A stretch of DNA of 64,000 nt from an uncultured Paracoccaceae bacterium (lineage in GTDB: Bacteria > Pseudomonadota > Alphaproteobacteria > Rhodobacterales > Rhodobacteraceae): positions 215,670 to 279,669 of the forward strand of contig CALMJS010000015.1 of the NCBI GenBank assembly GCA_937864535.1, given 5' to 3'. Position numbers and translations under genes: made by a program. Positions within the stretch are counted from its first letter, which is position 1, and each line of letters begins with the position of its first letter. Below, piece by piece: positions 16,388-24,637 of this stretch. The notes below the pieces were generated by a model that had not been told where the DNA came from, made no database searches, and worked only from the letters and a program-made list of their open reading frames with translations.

Positions 16388-16716
16388 CAGATCACCTCCA
16401 GGTCTTTGATCCGCATTTCATCGCCCCCTTGGGGCATCAGGCGTCCGCCGCCGCAGGTGGGGCAGGGGTCCAGCCGGTTCATAATTTCAACTTCCTTGAC
16501 GCAATCATAGCAGAGCGCATGCCCCGGCAGATCGATAAAGACCAGGTCCGCACCCTCGGCGACAGAACCGCGCATCACGACGTCGAACGCAAATTCCAGC
16601 GCGTTCTTTTCCACTCCGGCAAAGCGTCCGATTTCCAGCCGTACGCGGGTCACCTTGCGATCTGTTGCGCCTTCGATGACGGACCGGATCCCTTCGCAGA
16701 GTGACATTTCATGCAT
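16387..16716 (-). CDS. hypA: Hydrogenase nickel chaperone HypA
   Basis: 109-aa nickel- and zinc-binding protein. The start at 16716 gives the invariant MHE, whose His2 is the nickel ligand; a TTG one codon earlier is excluded for this reason. The zinc site is formed by CYDCVK and CPTCGGG (two CxxC pairs). It works with HypB to insert nickel into HupL and HupV precursors. The gene overlaps hupK by 8 bases and hypB by 1. Confidence 0.96.
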   Translation of the reverse strand: MHEMSLCEGIRSVIEGATDRKVTRVRLEIGRFAGVEKNALEFAFDVVMRGSVAEGADLVFIDLPGHALCYDCVKEVEIMNRLDPCPTCGGGRLMPQGGDEMRIKDLEVI

Positions 16717-17557
16717 CAAGGGCCTCTTTGATTTGGACGGGCGTGCAGGGGTCCAGAATATCCATGATCAGCGGGATCAGGCCAGCCTCGGATGTGGTCG
16801 CTAGCGTTTGTTCCAACACCCCGCCGGCGCAGAGCAAATGATCGGTCGGGGTCACCCGCGTGCAGGCGGTGACGATCCCCTGATGATGATCCAGCCGGAG
16901 CGCGTAGGTCCCGCGTGGTGCGCGGACTACCGCACCGCACGGGGTGCGGTGGGCGGTTGGGACGGTGCCAATGTCGATCATTCGCCCGACAACGCGCCAC
17001 AGCGGCCCGCGTCCGGTTTCCGCCTCGATCTCGTGCAGGATAGGATGGTCCGCATGATGACCTGCGACCGAGTTTTCGATGGGCCGGTGATCAAAGGCGG
17101 TATCTGCTGTGACCAGTGGCAGGGCCGTCGTCACCGCCTGACCGGGGGCGAATACGTCGGACAGCGCATTAATCATCGGGGCCAGTCCTGCATCCCTCTG
17201 CCGCCATGCCTTGAACTCGGCAGGTGTCGCCGGACGGGCGGTGCCCCAGACCATACGCTGGCAAACCGCCGCGTCGCTCTGCCAGCCCGGCAACAGGGCC
17301 GGCGGCGTCAGGCCCAGCAGGCGCGGGAGAGTGATGAACAACCGTAGCCCGTGGTCCCGGATCGCCTCGGTTTCAGCGGCGGCGCGATCGGTTTGGGTGA
17401 TTGTTTGTCCTGCGGCCAGACGCGCCGCCATCGTCTGCGCACCCCGGCAGAGGTTGAACAGACGCGGCAATAGCGCGACCGCCTGTTCAAGGCTCTGTCC
17501 AATCACCATATCGGCGATTGGCATCGGCGCAGAGGAGATGGCGACAAAGCCCATCAT
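16709..17557 (-). CDS. hupK: Hydrogenase expression/assembly protein HupK
   Basis: 282-aa accessory protein of the HupK family, distantly related to hydrogenase large subunits. The vestigial N-terminal motif [12 protein letters not shown] stands where RxCGxCxxxH occurs in HupL, and the C-terminal [17 protein letters not shown] echoes DPCxxCxxH but keeps only one cysteine. In rhizobia and Rhodobacter HupK is thought to act as a scaffold in cofactor assembly, notably under oxygen. Two adjacent ATGs (17557, 17554) are possible starts. It overlaps the preceding hupIJ gene by 1 base and hypA by 8. Confidence 0.9.
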   Translation of the reverse strand: MMGFVAISSAPMPIADMVIGQSLEQAVALLPRLFNLCRGAQTMAARLAAGQTITQTDRAAAETEAIRDHGLRLFITLPRLLGLTPPALLPGWQSDAAVCQRMVWGTARPATPAEFKAWRQRDAGLAPMINALSDVFAPGQAVTTALPLVTADTAFDHRPIENSVAGHHADHPILHEIEAETGRGPLWRVVGRMIDIGTVPTAHRTPCGAVVRAPRGTYALRLDHHQGIVTACTRVTPTDHLLCAGGVLEQTLATTSEAGLIPLIMDILDPCTPVQIKEALDA

Positions 17558-18333
17558 TATTCCACCGTCTGCGACAGGCCAGCCGTGATCACGGCGCGGC
17601 GGGTCGGGGTGCTGTCGATTTCGGGCTCTTCTTTCGGAGCCAGTTCGGCCGCTCGGATCGCGCGAATATCGGCGGCGCGGTCGGTTTCGGCGCGGTTTTC
17701 CGGCTTGAACAACTCTACGAGCACCGCACGGGCCACATCGACCGCCTGTGCCTGCGTGTTGAAATCCCCCATGGGCGAGAACAGCGAACAGGCTTTGTAC
17801 CCGCCGGATTGTTCGCGCACGTTATGGATAAATTCATAATCCCCGGAGGCAAAGCCGATCACCTCTTTGGTGCCGGGCAACAGCCCGGACCAGTCTTCGT
17901 CCTCCTTGGGCAGCAGGAACAGATTCATGAACCACGGGGTAATCAGCACGCCCAAGGGTCGGTCATCATGGCGGTGAAATCCGACGGCTTGCACATGCAG
18001 GACCTTATTAACCAAGGGGACATCGCGCATTTTGGCATGCCATACCTCGCGGAAGTCGGCCTCGAGCCGCGCAGAAATCGCCTCCATGTCGCGGGCCTCG
18101 GCGGCGCTGGCTGCGCCGGGGTCCTCTAGCACCATGAATTGATGCTTCGGCGCCGAACAATTCGGGCACGACCAGTCGTCGGGTAGGTCGACAAAGGCCG
18201 TGCCCGCGTCGATCTGGCGGTAATCATCGCCATCCGCCGGATCGTAGGGCGTCCAGCAGATCTTGCACTCCATGATGGCGGCGCGACTGATTTTGTCGGT
18301 CGCGCCGAGAAAGGACCCTTCAAACCCGCTCAT
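17557..18333 (-). CDS. hupJ: Rubredoxin (HupI)-HupJ fusion protein for hydrogenase assembly
   Basis: 258-aa fusion. Residues 20-75 form a rubredoxin domain with iron-binding CKICW and CPNCSAPK (Cys-x2-Cys ... Cys-x2-Cys) and the linking DLPDDWSCP. Residues about 85-235 are the HupJ/HybE-type chaperone domain (ITPWFMNLFLLP, then a GDYEFIHN block). In Rhizobium hupI and hupJ are separate genes; here they are one polypeptide. The rubredoxin is thought to protect small-subunit Fe-S assembly from oxygen. The gene overlaps hupH (ATGA, 18330-18333) and hupK (1 base). Confidence 0.92.
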   Translation of the reverse strand: MSGFEGSFLGATDKISRAAIMECKICWTPYDPADGDDYRQIDAGTAFVDLPDDWSCPNCSAPKHQFMVLEDPGAASAAEARDMEAISARLEADFREVWHAKMRDVPLVNKVLHVQAVGFHRHDDRPLGVLITPWFMNLFLLPKEDEDWSGLLPGTKEVIGFASGDYEFIHNVREQSGGYKACSLFSPMGDFNTQAQAVDVARAVLVELFKPENRAETDRAADIRAIRAAELAPKEEPEIDSTPTRRAVITAGLSQTVE

Positions 18334-19163
18334 TTGATGGTCTCCAGCACGTCCAGAATGCGGGCCGCGCTGTCGTTCAGGTCTTCGTCGGCGGCCAGCG
18401 CCACCTCTGGCATCTGCGTCACCTCAAAGGTGTCGAGGATCAGCGTATCCATCGAATTGTAGAATTGGACCCGCCAGACATGGGCCAGCGCGGTAGCCGT
18501 CACCCGGCAGTTGCCATAGCCGCGCGACAGGATCGTCACGCTGCCCTCGCCAACGGCGGCATCCAGCCACGTCAGATCGCCCTCTGTATGCGGCAGCAGG
18601 GTCAGGTTGATCACATGCGCCATTTGACCGACCTGATAGCTGCGCGACTTGTCAATGAGTTCGGCCAAGAGCGCGGGCGCATTGGCGATATCGCCCGGTT
18701 TTGGCGCGGCAGTCAGCAGGGCAGGGCGGTGGGGTTGGTGGGCACGTTCAAGCGCGAGTGCCGGAATGGGGGCGATTTCCAGCTGGTCCACGCCCGCCCC
18801 ATTCAGCAGCCAAACGCCAGCAAAGAACGATTCCTGTGCCCGAATGGCGGGAATGCCGCGCAGACGAACGGACACTTCGCCTTCGCCCAGCACGTCCTTG
18901 AGAAAGGCGCGGTTATCCGCGTCAAGACCCGTCAGGTCGTGGTCGCTGCTCTGCAAATCCTTGGCGCTGGCGCTGCAATCCGCAGCGACCCGGTGCATCA
19001 GCGCCGTTCCCGCAGCGACGCGGGCGGCATCGTCAAACTCCGGCGTATGCGGTGCATAGGTACGCATATCCTGCGGCATGACGGTGTATTGCAGTTCGTC
19101 ATCCTCGGCCAAGGGCTGTGATCCGGGACCAAAGCCGGTGGGTGGCATCGAGAAATTGGCCAT
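18330..19163 (-). CDS. hupH: Hydrogenase expression protein HupH
   Basis: 277-aa protein of the HupH/HyaF family, which assists maturation of the small subunit of membrane-bound oxygen-tolerant hydrogenases. The start at 19163 is fixed by an AGGAG ribosome site 7 bases upstream, and the N-terminus MANFSMPPTGFGPGSQP is family-like. The C-terminal block RGYGNCRVTATALAHVWRVQ is the best conserved part of the family. It is 2 bases downstream of the hupG stop and overlaps hupIJ by 4 bases. Confidence 0.93.
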   Translation of the reverse strand: MANFSMPPTGFGPGSQPLAEDDELQYTVMPQDMRTYAPHTPEFDDAARVAAGTALMHRVAADCSASAKDLQSSDHDLTGLDADNRAFLKDVLGEGEVSVRLRGIPAIRAQESFFAGVWLLNGAGVDQLEIAPIPALALERAHQPHRPALLTAAPKPGDIANAPALLAELIDKSRSYQVGQMAHVINLTLLPHTEGDLTWLDAAVGEGSVTILSRGYGNCRVTATALAHVWRVQFYNSMDTLILDTFEVTQMPEVALAADEDLNDSAARILDVLETIK

Positions 19164-19165
19164 CT

Positions 19166-19549
19166 TCAGGCTCCTTGGGCTTCGAGGGCGAGGATTTGCG
19201 GAATGCGGTGGATGTAGTCGTCCCAATCTCGGACCTTGGGGATCGAGGCCAGCGGGCGTCCGGCGCGGAAAAACACGAGGGCCGGAGTCTTAAAGACATT
19301 GGTCAGGGTTTTGACCTTATCCTCAAAGGCATCCGAAGTGACGGCGCAGTCAAAGGCCCCCTGAAAGGTCATCCGCAATTCCGGCAGAACCACCGCGACA
19401 TCGGTGGTTTCCAGATTGCGGGCCGCATCTCCGGGAATAAACACGCAATGCACGCCGTCCCGGTTGGTGAACTCGGCGAGGTCACTGGGATTTTCCAGCA
19501 CAGGGTAACCGTATTCGGTGGTCAGCCGTTCTATCAGCGGGTGGGTCAT
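19166..19549 (-). CDS. hupG: Hydrogenase accessory protein HupG (HyaE family)
   Basis: 127-aa thioredoxin-fold protein without redox cysteines in the usual CxxC position. HyaE/HupG proteins bind the Tat signal of the hydrogenase small subunit and act as export or assembly chaperones. The segment TPALVFFRAGRPLASIPKVRDW is family-like (about residues 88-110). Start at 19549 (MTHPLIERL) lies 7 bases after the hupF stop; the open frame reaches further upstream but inside hupF. Confidence 0.9.
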   Translation of the reverse strand: MTHPLIERLTTEYGYPVLENPSDLAEFTNRDGVHCVFIPGDAARNLETTDVAVVLPELRMTFQGAFDCAVTSDAFEDKVKTLTNVFKTPALVFFRAGRPLASIPKVRDWDDYIHRIPQILALEAQGA

Positions 19550-19556
19550 AGCAGCC

Positions 19557-19877
19557 TCAGGCGGTTGTTTTGCCCTGCGCCAAAGCGGCTGCAAGGTGTG
19601 GAGGAAGTTGAGGAGTACGGGTGTCGAGATCAGCAAAGGCATCGCCCAAGTCTCCTCCGGTCATCACAGCGCGCAGGCCGTTCAGGGCGGCGCTGATTTT
19701 ATGGGCCTCATCTTCGGTAATGACCTCGCGGGCGGTCCCCAGAAAGGTCAGCAGCCATGTTCCCGGCGTGACCTCTCCGATCAACGATAGATCGACGAGT
19801 TCGGTCAGGGTGCCATCGGTGCAGGTGGCGGCAATGCCGTTGACAGAGATCACCTGCATCGGGGTTCCGACGCACAT
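19557..19877 (-). CDS. hupF: HypC-family hydrogenase chaperone HupF
   Basis: 106-aa paralogue of HypC. It starts MCVGTPMQV with the essential Cys2 and contains [16 protein letters not shown]. In Rhizobium HupF is a dedicated chaperone that stabilises the HupL precursor at higher oxygen. The C-terminal tail is longer than in HypC. The start shares one base with the hupD stop (TGATG), so the preceding GTG codon at 19880 is less likely. Confidence 0.94.
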   Translation of the reverse strand: MCVGTPMQVISVNGIAATCTDGTLTELVDLSLIGEVTPGTWLLTFLGTAREVITEDEAHKISAALNGLRAVMTGGDLGDAFADLDTRTPQLPPHLAAALAQGKTTA

Positions 19878-20485
19878 CACTCTGTTCCCGGCAAAAAACG
19901 TGCATCGCCGTGGCGATAGGCCTCGGCTTCTGACGGGCGGCCGGTCTCATAGGCATCGCGCAGGATGGATTTATCGGCGAGCAGGGATTTGTCCCCCTCC
20001 CCAGAAATTGGCCGGATTCCAAGGCTGGCGAGGTGATCGAGCGCGACCGCGATGGCCGGATCGATCTGTGCCGCCACAGGGGCCCGCAGGCCGCCGCCAT
20101 AGTCCTCTAGCTCTTCGGGCTGACAGCCGATCAGCAGCAGGTCATCGGGGCAATAGCCCATCAGCCGTGCGGTCGCGATGACGTCCTGAAATCCGGTCTG
20201 GTGCAGCGACATTTTCTTGGCCCCCATAAAGGCGGGAACTTCGTCATTGCAGACGATTTTCAGGGTGCCGGGCTCTAGCCCGTAATCGACGGCGTCGAAC
20301 ACGATCAGGTGGTCCGCCTCTTCGAGAAACGGCAGCAGATACAGACCCTGCGTTCCGCCATCCAGCAGGCGCACACTCTCGGGAAAACCGTGAAGATCCG
20401 CCAGACGTTCGACGCAGCGGACCCCGAACCCTTCGTCGGCCCACAATACGTTCCCGATGCCCAGAATGAGCACGCGCATGGTCAT
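19877..20485 (-). CDS. hupD: Hydrogenase maturation endopeptidase
   Basis: 202-aa protease that removes the C-terminal tail of HupL after nickel insertion. The start [15 protein letters not shown], Glu18, Asp64 in VFDAVDYG and His95 in SLHQTG form the nickel-sensing site of this family. The ATG at 20485 has a GGGAGG ribosome site 6 bases away; an ATG two codons later is also possible. It opens the hupDFGH-IJ-K-hypAB-hupR-hypCDE run, separated from hupC by 279 bases that contain a terminator and a palindrome. Confidence 0.96.
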   Translation of the reverse strand: MTMRVLILGIGNVLWADEGFGVRCVERLADLHGFPESVRLLDGGTQGLYLLPFLEEADHLIVFDAVDYGLEPGTLKIVCNDEVPAFMGAKKMSLHQTGFQDVIATARLMGYCPDDLLLIGCQPEELEDYGGGLRAPVAAQIDPAIAVALDHLASLGIRPISGEGDKSLLADKSILRDAYETGRPSEAEAYRHGDARFLPGTE

Positions 20486-20596
20486 GACTGTCCTCCCTTG
20501 GTCGTCCTACCGGCAGAGTCCTTTTCTACCGGGCCTTGCAAGTGATCATACCCCTTTCAGTTTTCGGATTGATACGAGCGAATAGGAAATCGATGT

Positions 20597-20611
20597 GAGG
20601 ATTTAATCCTC
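20597..20611. promoter_or_regulatory. Palindrome upstream of hupD (candidate operator)
   Basis: GAGGATT-T-AATCCTC, a perfect 7-base dyad about an odd central base, 112 bases before the hupD start. It lies in the AT-rich stretch between the hupC terminator and hupD, where a promoter for the accessory genes is needed. The binding protein is unknown; the site does not match the TTG-N5-CAA pattern I recall for HupR. Confidence 0.5.
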
Positions 20612-20710
20612 TGTTTTAATGCGTCTTTTTGGTATGCGGCGGGATACTAGAGCGTTTGGTATTGTAAATTAAGTTATCATTTATCCGGATAATTGGAAGG
20701 CTATCGTTCA

Positions 20711-20740
20711 AATGAAAAACGGGCGCCGTAGCGCCCGTTT
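20711..20740 (-). terminator. Rho-independent terminator after hupC
   Basis: A 10-base perfect stem (20717-20726 with 20731-20740, arms AAACGGGCGC / GCGCCCGTTT) with a 4-base loop. On the minus strand it is followed by TTTTTCATTT, 25 bases after the hupC stop. It separates structural hupSLC from accessory hupD onward, either fully or as partial read-through. Confidence 0.85.
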
Positions 20741-20764
20741 CCGTCGTGACCGACCTATTGGGGA

Positions 20765-21541
20765 TCAGTCGGGTCTGTCATCCTTAAAGGTCCGGGTCCC
20801 CGAAATCATCGTCGATACCATGGACTGGCGGGACAGGATGTCTTCGCGGATCGCGGCGTAGATGTGGACGATCATAAAGATCACGATGAACCACATGCCC
20901 AGATGGTGGACCGAGTGCAGGAACTGCGTATTCCCGACCCAGCCGATCAGCCATCCCATCACGTTATGCGACAGACTTCCGGCCTGAGCGCCTTCGGCAT
21001 AGAGAGCCCAGCCGGTGATGATCATGAACGTGATCCCCAGCGTCATGAAAAAGAACATGGCGATCTGGGCCAGCGGGTTGTGGCCTACGTATTTCTTCGG
21101 TTCCCGTTCCAGAAACAGGTACCATTTGATTTCAAACACGACCTCGCGCCACCACCGCTTGTTCAGGATCGGCACATAGAACAGTTGCCGGGCGTGATGA
21201 TTGCCGACAATGGCCCAGTAGATCCGACCAAAGAAACCGATCGTGAGGATCTGCGCCGCCGCGAAATGGGCAAAACGGACATAGCCCATGACGAACTGGT
21301 GCGTCGCCTCGGCAAAGGTCATCGTCGGCAGCGGGTCAGCGATCAGCCAACCCGTTGCGATCAACACTGTGATGCACAGGGCGTTCACCCAATGCCACAG
21401 GCGCACCGGCCATTCGTAAACAAACACTGAAGTCCGTTTCCGAATACTCTCGATATCCTGCGCCGTCGCATCCCCGGTCAGACGGGACGATTCCAGCGGA
21501 TAGACGTCAGGATTGGGGGTGTGGATGGATTGTTCGGTCAT
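20765..21541 (-). CDS. hupC: Ni/Fe-hydrogenase b-type cytochrome subunit
   Basis: 258-aa integral membrane dihaem cytochrome b that anchors HupSL and passes electrons to the quinone pool. The family start is VYEWPVRLWHWVNALCI; four transmembrane helices follow, with haem-ligand histidines in the first (RLWHW), second (RFAHF) and last helix (HHLGMW...HIYAAIREDI). The soluble N-terminus of about 38 residues is a little longer than usual. It follows hupL after 8 bases and is closed by a strong terminator. Confidence 0.96.
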   Translation of the reverse strand: MTEQSIHTPNPDVYPLESSRLTGDATAQDIESIRKRTSVFVYEWPVRLWHWVNALCITVLIATGWLIADPLPTMTFAEATHQFVMGYVRFAHFAAAQILTIGFFGRIYWAIVGNHHARQLFYVPILNKRWWREVVFEIKWYLFLEREPKKYVGHNPLAQIAMFFFMTLGITFMIITGWALYAEGAQAGSLSHNVMGWLIGWVGNTQFLHSVHHLGMWFIVIFMIVHIYAAIREDILSRQSMVSTMISGTRTFKDDRPD

Positions 21542-21549
21542 CGCACCCC

Positions 21550-23340
21550 CTAGCGCACCTTGACGGTGGTCAGTTCCTGACCATCGGGTGACATGACGTG
21601 GGTTGAGCAGGCCAGACAGGGGTCAAAGCTGTGCAGGGTGCGCAGGATTTCGACCGGCTCTTCGGGGCGCTCCATCTTGGTGTTCATCAGGCTGGCCTCG
21701 AACGCGCCGATATTGCCCTGGGTGTCCCGGGGCGAGCCGTTCCACGTGGTCGGAACCACGCATTGGTAATTCTCGATCCGGCCATCCTTGATTCTGATCC
21801 AGTGACCCAAGGCACCGCGCGGGGCCTCGGTCATGCCGACGCCCATCGCCTCTTTGGGCCATGTGGACGGGTCCCACTTGGCGACGTTGGCGGTGCTTTC
21901 GTCGCCGTTCTTGATATTGGTCACCAGTTTGTCAAAGAAGTGCTTTTGCAGACGGCCACAGTATTCGGATTCCAGCGCGCGGGCAGCGGTGCGGCCCAAG
22001 GTCGAGAAGATCGCAGTCAGCGGCAGGTCCATCGTGCGCAACAGACCATCGACCTGGTTCTTGATGTCCTCGTGACCCTTGGCGTAGCCGACGACGTAGC
22101 GGGCCAGCGGACCTACCTCCATCGCGTGACCTTTCCAGCGGGGCGCCTTGATCCACGAATATTTCGCGGCTTCGTCCAGTTGCTGGATGTTGGTGCGGGT
22201 GCCTTTGGCGTTCGGCCCCAGTTCGTATTTCGGCTGGGTGACGCCATCCCACGGGTGCAGACCCAAGCCCGGTTCGGCGTATTCGTACCAGGAATGGTCA
22301 ACGAATTCCTGCACCTGTTCGGGATCGCGGACGTCCACATCATGCACCACCGACAGGTCGCCATTGATGATCGCGCCGCGCGGCAGGTGCAGCTGTTCGG
22401 CTGAAAAATCGTTCGGATGTTCGGGAATATCACCATAGGCGAGGCAGGCCTGCGACGACAGACCGCCACCGTAGAGCCAGTTCTTGTAAAAACCGCCGAT
22501 GGCGACAACGTCCGGCAGGTAGACGTTCTTGTTGAACTCGATGCACTTGTCGATGATCGAGGACACAAGGTTCAGCCGTTCCATATTGATCGCGCCGACA
22601 GCGCCGGTCGAATGGACGTTGATCGGGCAGGGCACGCCGCCCACCAGCCAGTTCGGGTGCGGGTTCTTGCCACCAAAGATCGTGTGGATTTTCACGATCT
22701 CTTTTTGCAGGTCCAGCGCCTCGAGGTAGTGGGTCGTCGCCATCAGGTCGGCTTCGGGCGGCAGTTTGTAGGCGGGGTTGTCCCAATAGCCGTTCTTGAA
22801 GATACCCAGCTGACCGGATTCCACGAACTGTTTCAGGCGGTTCTGCACGTCACGGAAATAGCCCGGCGACGAGAGCGGGTGGCTCGGTGACACCATCTGC
22901 TGCAATTCGCTGGTCGCCTTCGGGTCGGCGCGCAGAGCATTGACCGGGTTCACCCAGTCCAGCGCGTGCAGATGGTAAAAGTGGACGATGTGATCGTGGA
23001 TTTGCAGGTTGAGCTGCATGATGTTGCGGATCGAGTTCGCGTTGTCGGGGATGGTGATCCCCAGCGCGTCCTCAACCGCACGGACCGAGGTCAGCGCGTG
23101 CGTGCCGGTACAAACGCCGCAGATGCGTTCTGTAAACGCCCAGGCATCGCGCGGATCACGGCCCTTGAGGATCACTTCCAGCCCGCGCCACATGGTGCCG
23201 GTGGACACCGCGTTGCGAATGATGCCGTTTTCATCGACGTTCACTTCACAGCGCATATGGCCTTCGATCCGGGTGACCGGGTCAACGACGATCCGCTGGC
23301 CCGAGGTGTCGAGGTCAAAGCCGTTCGGAGTTGCAACCAT
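21550..23340 (-). CDS. hupL: Uptake [NiFe]-hydrogenase large subunit
   Basis: 596-aa precursor carrying the Ni-Fe active site. The metal ligands are in [10 protein letters not shown] (Cys74, Cys77) and DPCLACSTH (Cys575, Cys578), with RIEGH at 24-28. After His581 a 15-residue tail remains, to be removed by HupD. The group 1 (membrane-bound uptake) type is supported by the HupS partner with a Tat signal and by hupC downstream. It starts 3 bases after the hupS stop. Reaction: H2 to 2 H+ and 2 electrons at the periplasmic face. Confidence 0.98.
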   Translation of the reverse strand: MVATPNGFDLDTSGQRIVVDPVTRIEGHMRCEVNVDENGIIRNAVSTGTMWRGLEVILKGRDPRDAWAFTERICGVCTGTHALTSVRAVEDALGITIPDNANSIRNIMQLNLQIHDHIVHFYHLHALDWVNPVNALRADPKATSELQQMVSPSHPLSSPGYFRDVQNRLKQFVESGQLGIFKNGYWDNPAYKLPPEADLMATTHYLEALDLQKEIVKIHTIFGGKNPHPNWLVGGVPCPINVHSTGAVGAINMERLNLVSSIIDKCIEFNKNVYLPDVVAIGGFYKNWLYGGGLSSQACLAYGDIPEHPNDFSAEQLHLPRGAIINGDLSVVHDVDVRDPEQVQEFVDHSWYEYAEPGLGLHPWDGVTQPKYELGPNAKGTRTNIQQLDEAAKYSWIKAPRWKGHAMEVGPLARYVVGYAKGHEDIKNQVDGLLRTMDLPLTAIFSTLGRTAARALESEYCGRLQKHFFDKLVTNIKNGDESTANVAKWDPSTWPKEAMGVGMTEAPRGALGHWIRIKDGRIENYQCVVPTTWNGSPRDTQGNIGAFEASLMNTKMERPEEPVEILRTLHSFDPCLACSTHVMSPDGQELTTVKVR

Positions 23341-23343
23341 GAC

Positions 23344-24432
23344 TTATGCCTCTTCTTTCTTGTCTTGGGTTTTGCGCTGGGCGGCCCGCAGGGCGGACAC
23401 AGCCGCATGTGCGGCAACGCCCGCGCCGACGACGCCGGCGGCGGTCATGCCGACCTTGTCGGCATTGGCCTCGATGCCGAATTGGGTCAGGTCGGTCACG
23501 CGGTTGTAGAACGATCCCTGATCCCAGAAGCCGTCTTCGGAACAGCCGATACAGCCGTGACCCGACTGGATCGGGAACGATGTGCCTTCGTTCCAGCGCA
23601 CTGTCGAACAGGCGTTGTAGGTGGTCGGGCCCTTGCAGCCCATCTTGTACAGACAGAAACCCTTGCGCGCGTTTTCGTCATCCCAGTGTTCGACAAACTG
23701 GCCGGCGTCAAAGTGCGGACGGCGGTAGCATTTGTCGTGGATACGCTGGCCGTAGAACATCGCGGGGCGACCCTGACGGTCCAATTCCGGCAGGCGGTCA
23801 AAGGTCAGCATGTAGGTGATAACACCGGTCATCACCTCGGCGATCGGCGGGCAGCCCGGCACCTTGATGATCGGCTTGTCGGTGATCACCTTGTGCACCG
23901 GGGTCGCCTGCGTCGGGTTCGGCTTGGCGGCCTGAACGCAGCCATAGGACGCGCAGGCGCCCCAGCTGATCACGGCCTTGGCGTGCTGGGCAGCGTGCTT
24001 GAGCTGTTCCACGAACGGCTTGCCACCGACGATACAGAACATGCCGTCCTCGTTCAGGGGCGGGTTGCCTTCAACGGCAAGGATGTAGTTGCCCTTGTAC
24101 TTTTCGATGGTCTCTTCCAGCGCGGCTTCGGCGTGGTGACCGGCAGCAGCCATCAGCGTTTCCGAATAGTCGAGGCTGATCATCGACAGCACGACATCCT
24201 TGGCCAGCGGATGGGCGCCGCGGATGAACGATTCCGAACAGCAGGTGCATTCCAACCCGTTGACCCAGATCACCGGCGTGCGCGGTTTGGTTTCCATGGC
24301 ATGCGCGATTTGCGGCACAAACGCCGGCCCAAGGCCAAGCGCCGAAGCCGTCAGCGAGCAGTATTTCATGAAGCTGCGGCGGGTGATCCCCTGCTTGCGC
24401 ATGACCTCATAGAAGGTTTCGATCTGTGACAA
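23344..24432 (-). CDS. hupS: Uptake [NiFe]-hydrogenase small subunit, oxygen-tolerant type
   Basis: 362-aa Fe-S subunit. The Tat signal is RRSFMK with cleavage near AHA (residue 45). Around the proximal cluster it has Cys62, Cys64 and Cys65 (ECTCCSES) and Cys133 (GMFC). The two extra cysteines relative to oxygen-sensitive enzymes correspond to those forming the [4Fe-3S] cluster of oxygen-tolerant group 1d enzymes such as E. coli Hyd-1. Medial and distal clusters use GHGCIGCSE and neighbouring Cys. A C-terminal hydrophobic helix (about 325-350) anchors the protein in the membrane. The 205 bases upstream hold the probable H2-controlled promoter. Confidence 0.97.
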   Translation of the reverse strand: MSQIETFYEVMRKQGITRRSFMKYCSLTASALGLGPAFVPQIAHAMETKPRTPVIWVNGLECTCCSESFIRGAHPLAKDVVLSMISLDYSETLMAAAGHHAEAALEETIEKYKGNYILAVEGNPPLNEDGMFCIVGGKPFVEQLKHAAQHAKAVISWGACASYGCVQAAKPNPTQATPVHKVITDKPIIKVPGCPPIAEVMTGVITYMLTFDRLPELDRQGRPAMFYGQRIHDKCYRRPHFDAGQFVEHWDDENARKGFCLYKMGCKGPTTYNACSTVRWNEGTSFPIQSGHGCIGCSEDGFWDQGSFYNRVTDLTQFGIEANADKVGMTAAGVVGAGVAAHAAVSALRAAQRKTQDKKEEA

Positions 24433-24637
24433 CTGTCCCTCCCGTTATCCAATCGGGCCCGAGGCGTGGCACGCACGTCGGGCAGTATGTCCAGAGGATG
24501 CAGGGGGGCAATGCCGTGGGATAGCGTGAATTGACCGCTTTGGCATACAGCGGAATACTGTAATTTTGACAAAGGGTTAGGGCAATGTCGCCGCAATCGC
24601 AGCCGGTACATGGGTAACCGGCTTGGCTGTCGAGTGG
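24433..24637. promoter_or_regulatory. hupS upstream control region with two inverted repeats
   Basis: Between hypF and hupS. TACAG-N7-CTGTA occurs at 24546-24562, and AGCCGGT-N9-ACCGGCT, a perfect 7-base dyad, at 24601-24623. On the minus strand TTGTCA at 24566-24571, followed after 17 bases by TGTATG, could be a weak promoter. The second dyad is not followed by a T-run, so it does not look like a hypF terminator. I see no TTG-N5-CAA, the HupR site pattern I recall for R. capsulatus, in these 205 bases. Confidence 0.5.
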
